A stretch of DNA of 64,000 nucleotides, taken from assembly GCA_012032345.1 (NCBI GenBank), contig JAAUQI010000011.1, forward strand, positions 34,465 to 98,464. Reading direction: 5' to 3'. How positions within the stretch are numbered: the stretch's first letter is position 1; the number at the start of each line of letters is the position of its first letter. Source of the stretch: Leptolyngbyaceae cyanobacterium RM1_1_2 (lineage in GTDB: Bacteria; Cyanobacteriota; Cyanobacteriia; Phormidesmidales; Phormidesmidaceae). The notes beneath the pieces were generated by a model. That model saw nothing but the letters and a program-made list of their open reading frames with translations. It made no database searches and was not told where the DNA came from. A program made the position numbers and the translations under genes. Below are positions 1 to 9,712 of the stretch, piece after piece.

Positions 1-2060
1 GTCGTACCGATTTTGCAGAACCAGACGCTTTGGGGCTTGCTGATTGCCCATCAGTGTAGCCAGCCGCGCCAGTGGAGCGAGTTTGAAACTGATTTGCTAA
101 AGCAGCTTGCCGATCAGGTAGGCATTGCCCTAGCCCAAAGCCAGCTAGTCGAAGCCCTACGCGAGAGCGAAGCCCGATTTCGCACCCTGGCTGACAGCGC
201 CCCGGTCTTACTCTGGATGTCGGGAACCGATCGGCTCTACAGCTTCTTCAATCAGGGCTGGCTGGATTTCACTGGGCGATCGCTGTCCCAAGAGCTAGGC
301 AGCGGCTGGGTCGCAGGGGTGCATCAAGACGACCTAGAGTTTTGTCTCAATAGCTATCAGCAGGCTTTTGAGACCCGCCAGCCTTTTCAAATAGAATATC
401 GGCTGCGACGCTTTGATGCTCAGTATCGCTGGGTACTTAATACCGGAGTGCCTCGCTTTACCCCGGAGGGCCAGTTTGAGGGCTATATTGGCTCCTGCAT
501 TGATATCAGCGATCGCCGCGAAATTGAGCGACTCAAAGATGAGTTTGTCTCTGTTGTCAGCCACGAGTTACGTACTCCCCTCACCTCTATTTCAGGAGCG
601 CTCGATCTCTTAGCAGGCGGCGTCCTCAGCGCCCAGCCCCAGCAGGCCCAGCGCCTGCTCAACATTGCCGCTGCCAACGCCGAACGGCTCATTCGCCTAA
701 TTAACGACATCCTCGACATTGAGCGGATTGAGTCAGGCCGCAGCCTAATGCAGAAACAGACCTGCAATGCCGCACAGCTAATAACAACGGCTCTGGATCT
801 AACCCAAAACATAGCAGATCAGGCCCAGGTGACCCTAGTGAATATCCCCTTGGATATCGCCATTGAGGCAGACCCCGATCGCTGGTACAAGTGCTGACCA
901 ATTTGCTCAGCAACGCCATCAAATTTTCCCCCCAGGGAGGCACCGTCTGGATCGAAGCCACCCTATTAAGCATCCCTTCCACCCCTGCACTCCTCCACCC
1001 CTGCACTCCCTCACTCTCCTACTCCCCCACCCTACAAATCACCGTCCGCGACCAGGGCCGAGGCATTCCCCCCAGCAAGCTAGAAACAATTTTTGGCCGC
1101 TTTCAGCAGGTGGACGCTTCAGACTCGCGGGAAAAGGGCGGCACTGGCCTAGGGCTAGCAATCTGCCGCAGCATTGTGCAGCACCATGAGGGGCAGATCT
1201 GGGCTGAAAGTGAGCCAGACCAGGGCAGTACGTTTTATGTGACCCTGCCAGTATTACAGCCGCGATCGCAGCCGCTTGAGTCTGAGCCAGGCGGGCCGCT
1301 GGTGCTGGTGTGTGATGATGATACGTCGGTGCTGGCCGTGATGCAGGCGAAGCTGCAGCATCAGGGCTATCAGGTGCAAACGGCAGCTTCGGGGGCAGAG
1401 GCGATCGCGTTAGCAACCGCCCATCCGCCCGACGTCCTTTTGCTCAATTTGATGATGCCAGAGATGAACGGTTGGGAAACGCTAACAGCGCTGAAGGAAA
1501 ACAAAACGACTCGTCGCATTCCGGTGATTATTCTCAGCGGCCTGCACCCCAAAGCTGGGCAAACACTTGATCCTGACATCAGCGACTGGATTGTTAAGCC
1601 ACCCGATGAGCGGCGATTGTTGCAGGCCCTAGAGCAAGCTTTGGGCCAGGTTAATCAGTGCGGCAGAATTTTAATTGTTGAAGACGATCTCAATCTGGCT
1701 CAGGTTTTGATGGCGGTTTTTAAGCGATGGGGGGTTGAAACCTATCATGTGCAAACGGGTACGGAAGCCATTCAGCTCAGTCAGCAGATTAGACCTGATC
1801 TGGTGATTTTAGATTTGGTTTTGCCAGAGTCTAACGGCTTTGCTGTTGTGGACTGGCTGCGGCAGCACAACCGCCTCTGTCATGTACCGCTGGTCATTTA
1901 CACGTCAGCAGATTTAGACAGTACTATTCGAGAGCGGCTACAGCTTGAGCAGACCCTGTTCTTAACAAAAGGGCGGATTACGCCGGAAGAGTTTGAGCAA
2001 AAGGTGATTAACCTGCTAATTCGAGTCGCCCGAGACAAGGAAGAAACGAGTCATGACTAA
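1..2060 (+). pseudogene. Hybrid sensor histidine kinase, 5' end outside window, frameshifted
   Basis: The reading frame is open from base 1, so the gene begins left of the window. Visible domains in order are the end of a GAF domain (about 13-150), a PAS/PAC domain (about 175-510), HisKA with the H-box SHELRTPLTS (about 560), a HATPase with N-box LTNLLSNAIKFSP, G1 box DQGRGI and G2 box GGTGLGLAI, and two receiver domains (about 1300-1630 and 1660-2040). The frame breaks near 883: the text reads CGCTGGTACAAGTGCTGA, while adding one T restores DRLVQVLTNLLSN, the expected N-box lead-in. The first receiver has Asn (LLLNLMMPE) where the phosphorylated Asp should be; the second keeps Asp (ILDLVLPES). 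The kinase probably passes phosphate to the overlapping response regulator downstream. The break may be a sequencing error. Confidence 0.85.
979..1009 (+). repeat. 16-bp tandem repeat inside the HATPase domain
   Basis: CCACCCCTGCACTCC occurs at 979-993 and again at 995-1009, with one T between copies. Both sit in a pyrimidine-rich tract that runs to about 1031. In frame it encodes a Ser/Pro/Leu/His-rich insert of roughly 20 residues between two HATPase strands, a place where family members normally have a tight turn. It resembles the short low-complexity repeats that cyanobacterial genomes scatter in and between genes. Confidence 0.7.
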
Positions 2061-2436
2061 GCACATTTTGCTGATTGACGATGAGCGGGATATTCGAGAA
2101 GTGGCTGAAGTGGCCTTGAGCGTTGTGGGTGGCTGGCAGGTTTCAACAGCAGCCTCGGGGCGAGAGGGTATAGCAAAGGCGATCGCAAATCCACCCGATG
2201 CCATTTTACTAGACGTGATGATGCCAGATATGGATGGATTCGCTACGTTGCAGGCGCTGCGGAGTCAGGCCGCAACGCGATCGATTCCGGTGATTTTGCT
2301 TACAGCCAAGGTGCAAAGCGCCGACCAGCATCGCTTTGAGCTATGGGCTGTAGCGGCGGTTTTAGTCAAGCCTTTCAAGGCCATGCAGCTAGCAGAGCAG
2401 ATTGCGGCCATCTTACAGTGGCCAACAGCTTCTTAA
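2053..2436 (+). CDS. Single-domain response regulator (CheY-like)
   Basis: This 127-residue protein is a stand-alone receiver domain. It has the acidic pair IDDE near residue 9, the phospho-acceptor Asp in LLDVMMPDMDG, a conserved Thr in LLTAK and the Lys-Pro pair in VLVKPF. No DNA-binding output domain follows, so it likely acts as a phosphate shuttle or by protein-protein contact. Its ATG lies inside the last codons of the upstream hybrid kinase (8-bp overlap), which implies translational coupling and a shared phosphorelay. Confidence 0.93.
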   Translation: MTKHILLIDDERDIREVAEVALSVVGGWQVSTAASGREGIAKAIANPPDAILLDVMMPDMDGFATLQALRSQAATRSIPVILLTAKVQSADQHRFELWAVAAVLVKPFKAMQLAEQIAAILQWPTAS

Positions 2437-2522
2437 AAGATGATTTGCAAACTCAAAAAATTACCCAAAAAGCGCTGAATGACTTCAACGCTATGACTCA
2501 AACACAGTTGCGCCACAGGCCC

Positions 2523-2798
2523 TTAGCCTCCGGCAACCGCAGGTACGATGCTGACCTCATCACCATCGCTGAGAGCGGTTTCTTTGCCGTCAAGGAAGCG
2601 AATATCTTCACTGTTTACGTAGAAGTTGATAAAGCGACGCAGTTCGCCACTGTCGTCGCAGAGCCGCGCTTTTATACCGGGGCAGTTAGATTCGAGGGCG
2701 TTGAGCATTTCAACAATGTTGCCGCCTTCGCACTGCAGAGTGGCCTGATTATGGGTGAACTTCTGCAAGGGTGTGGGAATGAGAACTTTGACTGACAT
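2523..2798 (-). CDS. MoaD/ThiS-family small sulfur carrier protein
   Basis: The protein has 91 residues with a beta-grasp pattern and ends exactly in Gly-Gly (VPAVAGG), the tail that is adenylated and thiocarboxylated in MoaD, ThiS and CysO. In cyanobacteria relatives of this type are often found near threonine synthase, and thrC is indeed the next gene on the same strand, about 350 bp upstream. By analogy with CysO it could donate sulfur in amino-acid or cofactor synthesis, but which of molybdopterin, thiamine or cysteine synthesis it serves cannot be told from sequence. No E1-like activating enzyme lies in the window. Confidence 0.85.
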   Translation of the reverse strand: MSVKVLIPTPLQKFTHNQATLQCEGGNIVEMLNALESNCPGIKARLCDDSGELRRFINFYVNSEDIRFLDGKETALSDGDEVSIVPAVAGG

Positions 2799-3150
2799 AG
2801 TGAAGAGAGTAAAAATTTAAGAGGTTAACGTCAGGTTTTATCTAAGGGGTGAAGTCTTGTCAGCGGGGCAGAGCGATCGCAAAATCAGCGCTAGTTTACG
2901 GCATATTGAGGTTTATTGCATTTCACCCAGGGAAGTAGCGTTCATTCGTAGGGTGGGCATCGCCCACATCCTGCTTAATCAAAAGATTCAGAACGAAAGA
3001 TTTGGCTTTCCCGGTTATTCTCTAGCTCAGATTTAGCACCTTGGCAGGGCTGCCTGCACACTGCCTAGCTAAGGACATTGGCCTCTTGTAGTGGAACCCA
3101 GCAAAAACTGATCAGTTCCGCTAGCGTTTCGCCTCATCGACAAACTGGAA
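2799..3150. other. Intergenic region with a short dispersed palindrome
   Basis: No gene is supported here. It holds the palindromic motif GTGGGC-ATC-GCCCAC at 2953-2967 inside GTAGGGTGGGCATCGCCCAC, a form recalled as a common dispersed repeat in cyanobacterial spacers. It also has one HIP1-like site. The thrC transcript must end in this stretch, but I see no strong hairpin followed by a T-run. Confidence 0.5.
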
Positions 3151-4455
3151 CTAAACTGAGGTCTGCTGCCACTCTAGGCGCTCCAGAGTACGAGCGCGTT
3201 CTAGCGCCCGCTCGAAGCTCTCTAGCTTTGGCTCAATCGTCAGCGGTTCGCCGATGTAGCCTTGAACGGCTTCCTGGGTCTTAAGCCCGTTGCCCGTGAT
3301 GTAGACTACCGTTGTCTCGTCTGGACTGATTTTACCGGACTCAGCCAGTTTCTTCAGCGCGGCAATGGTGGTACCGCCTGCAGTTTCGGTAAAGATACCT
3401 TCAGTTTCGGCTAGCAGCTTCATGCCGTCAATAATCTCAGCGTCCGTTACAGACTCGATATTGCCGTTGGTTTTACGAGCAATGTCGAGGGCATAGATAC
3501 CGTCTGCCGGATTACCGATCGCCAGGGATTTTGCAATTGTGCTGGGCTTAACCGGACTGACAAAGTCACGCCCCGCTCTAAAAGCCTGAGCAATCGGAGA
3601 ACAGCCCTCAGCCTGAGCGCCGCTAAAGCGCACGGGTTTGTCATCAACCAGGCCCACTTTAACAAACTCCTGAAAGCCTTTGTGAATTTTGCTATACAGA
3701 GAGCCAGAAGCCAGCGGCGCGACAATATGGTCAGGCAACTGCCAGCCCAGCTGCTCAGCTACTTCAAAACCCAGGGTCTTAGATCCTTCAGAGTAATAGG
3801 GCCGCAGGTTGATATTGACAAAGCCCCAGCCGTGAGTGTTGGCAACTTCGCAGCAGAGACGATTGACCTGGTCGTAGTTGCCCTGAACGGCAATCACGGT
3901 AGGGCCGTAGATCAGCGTTCCCAGCACTTTGCCTGCTTCTAGATCTGAAGGAATAAAGACACAGCAGTCTAGACCGGCATGGGCCGCGATCGCGGCGGTA
4001 GAGTTTGCCAGGTTGCCTGTGCTGGCGCAGGAGACGGTCGAAAAACCTAGCTCTTTGGCTTTGGTCAGCGCTACAGAAACCACCCGGTCTTTGAAGCTCA
4101 AAGTGGGCATGTTAACTGCGTCGTTTTTTATGTATAGATTTTTAATCCCGAGGCGACGGGCCAGACGGTTAGTTTTTAGCAGCGGCGTCATGCCTGTGCC
4201 GACGTCAATAGGATTGTTGGTGGCAATAGGCAAAAATTCTCGGTAGCGCCAGATAGACTTAGGCCCAGCGGCAATGCTCTCGCGGGTAACGCGCCGCCGA
4301 ATTTCGTCGTAGTCATAGGCTACCTCTAAAGGGCCAAAGCACACATCTTCACAAACGTGCTTGGCTCCGAGGTCATAGGTTTCACCACACTCACGACATT
4401 TGAGGTGGGTAAATGTGGCTTTAGCTGTGAGCTGCTTTGCGATCGCCTGGGTCAT
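3151..4455 (-). CDS. thrC: Threonine synthase
   Basis: This enzyme converts O-phosphohomoserine to threonine with pyridoxal phosphate. The PLP lysine lies in LSFKDRVV, followed by the STGNLANS phosphate-binding segment and a glycine-rich loop. The N-terminus carries a small cysteine cluster (CREC...CEDVC), as in long bacterial threonine synthases with a zinc-ribbon-like lead. I place the start at ATG 4455 (MTQAIAK), giving 434 residues; an upstream extension of 65 residues is open but has no family character. A divergent gene starts at about 4742, and the spacer holds a perfect 11-bp inverted repeat. Confidence 0.95.
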   Translation of the reverse strand: MTQAIAKQLTAKATFTHLKCRECGETYDLGAKHVCEDVCFGPLEVAYDYDEIRRRVTRESIAAGPKSIWRYREFLPIATNNPIDVGTGMTPLLKTNRLARRLGIKNLYIKNDAVNMPTLSFKDRVVSVALTKAKELGFSTVSCASTGNLANSTAAIAAHAGLDCCVFIPSDLEAGKVLGTLIYGPTVIAVQGNYDQVNRLCCEVANTHGWGFVNINLRPYYSEGSKTLGFEVAEQLGWQLPDHIVAPLASGSLYSKIHKGFQEFVKVGLVDDKPVRFSGAQAEGCSPIAQAFRAGRDFVSPVKPSTIAKSLAIGNPADGIYALDIARKTNGNIESVTDAEIIDGMKLLAETEGIFTETAGGTTIAALKKLAESGKISPDETTVVYITGNGLKTQEAVQGYIGEPLTIEPKLESFERALERARTLERLEWQQTSV

Positions 4456-4548
4456 AGTTTTAGCTGCGCTGGGTTCAAGACAACAACGGAGAAGCGGCCT
4501 TTTTGACCGACTTGCTGGATAGTAGCACGGCCTGAAAAACGCAGTCAA

Positions 4549-4577
4549 ACATACCCGACTGTTTTTGTCGGGTATGT
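4549..4577. promoter_or_regulatory. Perfect 11-bp inverted repeat upstream of thrC
   Basis: ACATACCCGAC (4549-4559) and GTCGGGTATGT (4567-4577) are exact reverse complements around the 7-base centre TGTTTTT. The element lies about 94 bp upstream of the thrC start, in the divergent spacer. It could be a dyad operator, or a 5' leader hairpin if transcribed. On the minus strand the stem is followed by TTGACTGCG, a poor T-run, so a plain terminator is less likely. Confidence 0.55.
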
Positions 4578-4741
4578 GAAAAGGCTCTGAAATCGTCAAT
4601 TCATCCGCGATCGCTGCGCGGAACAACGCCTGCCGTGGTCGCTTCGCCACTAGCAGTCTGAATTGACAGCCTGAATAAAGTCAGAACTTAACGGCGGCAA
4701 GCAGAAAGTTGGAGTATAAAAAAGATAATCTGTCGCGCCAA

Positions 4742-5773
4742 ATGCCAAAGTCATCTATGGTCAAGCACGCCTCTAAACAGCAGTCAGCTTTCGCCTCTGC
4801 CGCCATGAGAAAAGTGATGAAAAAACCTCAGGCCAGCCATACACCCTCAGCAGAGGCTGCTCCCTTCGAGTCGTTGGGTCGTCAGTTGCGATCGCGCCCC
4901 TTCAAACTTGCTACCCCAAATCACTTTGAGCTACCCGCTCACCCTTCTGCCAGTCGGCCCTTTGCCCCCAGCACCCAAACAGCCGTCCCCAATGTTCAAG
5001 TCCAGCTAGAGCGGGTCAAAACAGCTAGATTTGATCCTGTGGGTGTCAGGCTGTTTCCAGAGGGAAATCCTGCGATTCAAGCCAGCCGTCCAAATGAGGA
5101 AGCTGAAGCAGCGGCAGATAAACATAGTACTGGTGCAACCGCTCAGCAAACATTGGAGCCGTACACGGTTGCTGCTATATCCCCAGCGACAGTCGGCGAC
5201 CAGATGCTCCAGCCCTATGCAATTACGCGGGCATCTGACGGCGGAAATATGGTTGGCGAAGCCGCTGCCTGCCATTGTCACATTGACATCGGTAGCCCTC
5301 ACTTCAAGGTAGGTAAAGATCAAGGCAGCCGGATCAACTTTGGCAGAGATATGAGCCTTGAGCGTATGCAGATGGCTTACAACGCGATGCTAGCGAGACA
5401 CTCAGGGAAAGCAGGTTATGAGGACTGCAAGGAATATCTTGAGGAACAGGGATGCGTAGAGCAGGAGGAGGAAGATCCAGTCATACTGCTGAAGTCTATG
5501 CTGGTCAAATGGGGTGGTCTGGGCGATGACAAGATCCTTTTCTATAACGATGAAGGCCATAGGGAAGAAAGGCCCGTATATGCAGAAGACCAGCTGAACG
5601 AAACAATATTGGCGGCAGAAGCCGAGATCATGAACTCAAACAATATCTACAGCGATTTCCTGGATGAGGGAAGTTTCCTCTCACCGGAGAACCAAGACAT
5701 CGATGTAGACGACATGGAAGCAGAGCAGAACGCTTTGTACGAAAAAGAGCGGAGGAAGGTTCAAGGCCAGTAA
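4742..5773 (+). CDS. Hypothetical protein, no recognised family
   Basis: I do not recognise this protein. The first 170 residues or so are basic and Ala/Pro/Ser/Gln-rich and look disordered. The C-terminal half is acidic and contains charged clusters (EQEEEDP near the middle) and an EKERRK stretch near the end. Four or five Cys residues sit in two groups (CHC and DCKEY...QGC). No signal peptide or membrane segment is visible. The segment EEAEAAAD faintly recalls the linker of DUF4157-type proteins linked to contractile injection systems, but the diagnostic HExxH core is absent. ATG 4742 is chosen over an upstream TTG at 4709; neither has a strong ribosome-binding site. Confidence 0.6.
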   Translation: MPKSSMVKHASKQQSAFASAAMRKVMKKPQASHTPSAEAAPFESLGRQLRSRPFKLATPNHFELPAHPSASRPFAPSTQTAVPNVQVQLERVKTARFDPVGVRLFPEGNPAIQASRPNEEAEAAADKHSTGATAQQTLEPYTVAAISPATVGDQMLQPYAITRASDGGNMVGEAAACHCHIDIGSPHFKVGKDQGSRINFGRDMSLERMQMAYNAMLARHSGKAGYEDCKEYLEEQGCVEQEEEDPVILLKSMLVKWGGLGDDKILFYNDEGHREERPVYAEDQLNETILAAEAEIMNSNNIYSDFLDEGSFLSPENQDIDVDDMEAEQNALYEKERRKVQGQ

Positions 5774-5824
5774 TGTGACGCGATCGCGCTTGGTGTAATA
5801 ACCAAATCTTGGTAAAACAAAACT

Positions 5825-6466
5825 ATGGTGTTTGCTCTAGTCTCACCCGAAAAAATTCGACTCCCTCCGGGTGCAGTCGTTTACCTACCTGGCACCTGGC
5901 AAGACTATCGCAGCTTAGCCGCACAGCGAGGAGATGCTTCTGTTCCTCGAATTAAGTATCGCTCCCATGAGATTTTGCTGATGGCTCCCTCTGCTGAACA
6001 TGGCCGTGATGCTAACTTGATGGCTGATGTGGTCAAGGTGCTGTTAGACTCTCTAGAGCAAGAATACGAAGCATTTACACCCATCACGCTAGAGCTGCCA
6101 GAGCAGGGTGGCATTGAGCCAGACTATTGCTTCTATATCGAGAACTGGCCAGCAGTGGCCGGACGCACTCGCTTACAGTGGGGAATTGATCCACCCCCTG
6201 ATCTGGTCATTGAAGTTGATGTGACTAGCTACACAAATGTTGAAGACTATCTACCCTATCAGGTACCTGAAGTCTGGTTGCTCAAAAAGCAACAGCTGAT
6301 GATCTACCTGCTACAGACCAATCAGTATGGACTGCAAACCCAAAGTCGATATTTTCCAGATATGGATTTGCAGGCTCTCATTTGTCGCTGCTTAAAAACG
6401 ACTTATGAACGCAACAGCAGCGCTGCAATTCGAGAACTACGGCAATACCTGACTCAGCGCAGCTAA
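5825..6466 (+). CDS. Uma2 family (DUF820) putative endonuclease
   Basis: The 213 residues show the PD-(D/E)XK-type core typical of Uma2 proteins: an acidic position in IEPDYCFYI, then PPDLVIEVDVTS as the second catalytic strand, and a Tyr/Leu-rich C-terminal part (VPEVWLLKKQQLMIYLL). The usual Lys after the second acidic residue is not clearly placed. These proteins are strongly expanded in cyanobacteria and their substrate is unknown. The two other Uma2-type genes in the window (6670 and 48632) belong to a different subgroup, so this is not a recent local duplicate. Confidence 0.85.
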   Translation: MVFALVSPEKIRLPPGAVVYLPGTWQDYRSLAAQRGDASVPRIKYRSHEILLMAPSAEHGRDANLMADVVKVLLDSLEQEYEAFTPITLELPEQGGIEPDYCFYIENWPAVAGRTRLQWGIDPPPDLVIEVDVTSYTNVEDYLPYQVPEVWLLKKQQLMIYLLQTNQYGLQTQSRYFPDMDLQALICRCLKTTYERNSSAAIRELRQYLTQRS

Positions 6467-6669
6467 TAAAGCGATCGCGCTGACGCCTGGTATGAAGTTT
6501 GGAGCCAGAGTACCACAGCCCCAGCAGCAAAAGCCGTACGGAGTTAGAGGTCAATGCGATCGCCGCTCTGATGCACACAGTCTTGAGCTAGCGCATTTGG
6601 CGCAAAGCTTACACTAGAGTAAAAGCCTCTAAGCCTGTAAACCTTACGATGCGTTGAGACTGAGTTTTG

Positions 6670-7053
6670 ATGGCTCTTGCGACCTACAAGTGGACAATCG
6701 AACACTATCATCAGGCTGTTGCCGCTGGACTGTTTGAAGAGAGCCTGGTTGAGTTACTGCGGGGAGATCTGGTTGTCATGCCACCTGAGGGAGAACCTCA
6801 TGCCTACTACAACAGCGAGGCCGGAGACTATATCCGGGCACTCTTAGGAACTCGGGCCAAAATCCGTGAAGCTTACCCGATTACGTTGCCCAACGATTCT
6901 GAACCCATTCCAGACTTAGCGATTGTCAAGCCGTTGGGGGCTGCTTACCTCAGTCACCATCCTTACCCTGGTGATATTTTCTGGCTGATTGAGTTTTCTA
7001 ACACAACCCTCAGCAAAGACCTGAGCGAAAAAAAAGACATCTATTCACCCTAA
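6670..7053 (+). pseudogene. Uma2 family protein, C-terminally truncated
   Basis: The 127 residues align along their length with the first two thirds of the Uma2 protein at 48632-49213: YHQAVAAGLFE against YHKAVAMGIFE, ITLPNDSEPIPDLAIVKP against ITLPGDSEPEPDIAIVKP, and IFWLIEFSNTTLSKDL against IFWVIEYANTSLAKDL. The homologue continues for about 60 more residues, but here the frame stops after KKDIYSP. The DNA beyond is not the missing part: a different gene relic (HepT-like) begins 33 bp later. A deletion therefore probably removed the end of this gene. The catalytic core segment is retained, so some residual product is possible. Confidence 0.75.
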
Positions 7054-7086
7054 AATTGAGTGCTGACGCTGCGCTAGATCCAATCT

Positions 7087-7260
7087 ATGAGCAGGGATAA
7101 AGCAGCTTTGCTCGATGTTGTTAATGCTGCTCGTCGCATCCTTGTTTTTGCCGCTGGATTATCAAAAGCAGAGCTAAACACTTTGTGAAACGTGATTAAA
7201 CACGAAATTCCTGAATTACTAGACTTAATTCAGCCGTTGATGCCTGTTGTAGATGATTGA
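7087..7260 (+). pseudogene. Relic of a HepT-like (DUF86) toxin gene
   Basis: From ATG 7087 the frame reads MSRDKAALLDVVNAARRIL and on to a TGA at 7186-7188, which matches the start of HepT/DUF86 proteins. In the same frame beyond the stop comes EIPELLDLIQPLMPVVDD, the typical C-terminal helix of that family. The central part of about 60-70 residues, including the RxxxxH motif expected near RDNLIHGY, is missing. No MntA-type nucleotidyltransferase partner is found beside it. This is a decayed toxin-antitoxin gene next to a truncated Uma2 gene. Confidence 0.7.
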
Positions 7261-7281
7261 GTCTAGCGCGATCGCAAGAAA

Positions 7282-7316
7282 GGAGCGATCGCCTTTAAGA
7301 CAATCGCTCCCTTTTT
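7282..7316. terminator. Rho-independent-type terminator
   Basis: GGAGCGAT (7282-7289) pairs perfectly with ATCGCTCC (7303-7310) and is followed by CTTTTTAA on the + strand. It closes the relic region on the + strand. It also lies about 50 bp beyond the groEL stop on the - strand, where a shorter T-rich stretch follows, so it may stop both converging transcripts. Confidence 0.7.
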
Positions 7317-7366
7317 AATAATTTGTAGAAGTTTAATAAAACTAAACCTCTACAGGGCATGACTCC

Positions 7367-9055
<1,689 letters not shown>

Positions 9056-9077
9056 TTAGGAATCTAAATTCAGCAGC

Positions 9078-9389
9078 CTAGGATAGAACTGCCAGAATGT
9101 CTTTTTCAGACAGCAGCACACATTCGTCGCTGCCGAGCTTAATTTCGGTGCCTGCATACTTGGAATAAAGCACCTTATCGCCGACTTTAACTTCTAGATC
9201 TTGACGACTACCGTCATCGCTACGCTTACCAGGGCCTACTGCTGAGATTTCACCGACTTGGGGCTTCTCTTGGGCCGAGTCTGGTAGCAAAATGCCTCCG
9301 GCGGTTTTTTCCTCAGAAGCGCTCACTTTGATGAGGACGCGATCGCCTAGAGGCGTAACGCTAGACACACTTAGAGATACAGCTGCCAT
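9078..9389 (-). CDS. groS: Co-chaperonin GroES (10 kDa)
   Basis: The 103-residue protein has the GroES core: [10 protein letters not shown], the mobile-loop segment [22 protein letters not shown] and [14 protein letters not shown], ending DILAVLS. It is the lid of the GroEL chamber and is first in the groES-groEL operon. The leader between its start and the CIRCE element is about 147 bp and contains a 7-bp palindrome. Confidence 0.98.
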   Translation of the reverse strand: MAAVSLSVSSVTPLGDRVLIKVSASEEKTAGGILLPDSAQEKPQVGEISAVGPGKRSDDGSRQDLEVKVGDKVLYSKYAGTEIKLGSDECVLLSEKDILAVLS

Positions 9390-9479
9390 AGAAACTCTCC
9401 AGACTTGCTTTAACAGTTCAATAATGTAAGGGCGGGAAGCTGAGCAATTCGTGCCAACTTTGTCTCCGCACCGTCGCCT

Positions 9480-9494
9480 TAGACCTGAGGTCTA
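9480..9494. promoter_or_regulatory. Palindrome TAGACCT-G-AGGTCTA in the groES leader
   Basis: A perfect 7-bp dyad around one base lies between the promoter and the groES start. The single-base centre is too tight for an RNA hairpin, so if it is functional it is more likely a protein-binding site. It is separate from CIRCE, which lies 43 bp further upstream. Confidence 0.4.
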
Positions 9495-9536
9495 CACAAG
9501 GCAACCTCACAAAATATAGCGCGTTTAGACCCAAAA

Positions 9537-9563
9537 TTAGCACTCTCATTCCCCGAGTGCTAA
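9537..9563 (-). promoter_or_regulatory. CIRCE operator (HrcA-binding) of groESL
   Basis: TTAGCACTC (9537-9545), nine bases, then GAGTGCTAA (9555-9563) match the CIRCE consensus exactly. HrcA binds this dyad and represses groESL until heat stress. Just downstream on the minus strand, TATATT (9513-9518) is a good -10 candidate, which would put CIRCE over the -35 region. Confidence 0.95.
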
Positions 9564-9712
9564 TTTATCGAAGCAGGTAGCTGCTCTGCAACAGGTGCGG
9601 CTGTACGGTTTCCCGAACGATTTTTACCGGACTAAAATAGAAACTCAAAGCTACGAACTATTACGGAGCCTGAGCCGTCATAGATTGAACAGATGTCTCT
9701 GCTATAAATGCC

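Noticed and set aside
4456..4650. N-terminal extension of threonine synthase by 65 residues
   Set aside because: It contains the 11-bp dyad and no family sequence; the family start fits ATG 4455.
4709..4741. TTG start extending the hypothetical protein
   Set aside because: ATG 4742 is available and the 11 extra residues show nothing characteristic; kept only as an alternative.
5825..7053. Tandem Uma2 duplication or a defence island
   Set aside because: The two Uma2-type genes belong to different subgroups and there are no restriction, CRISPR or Abi genes around.
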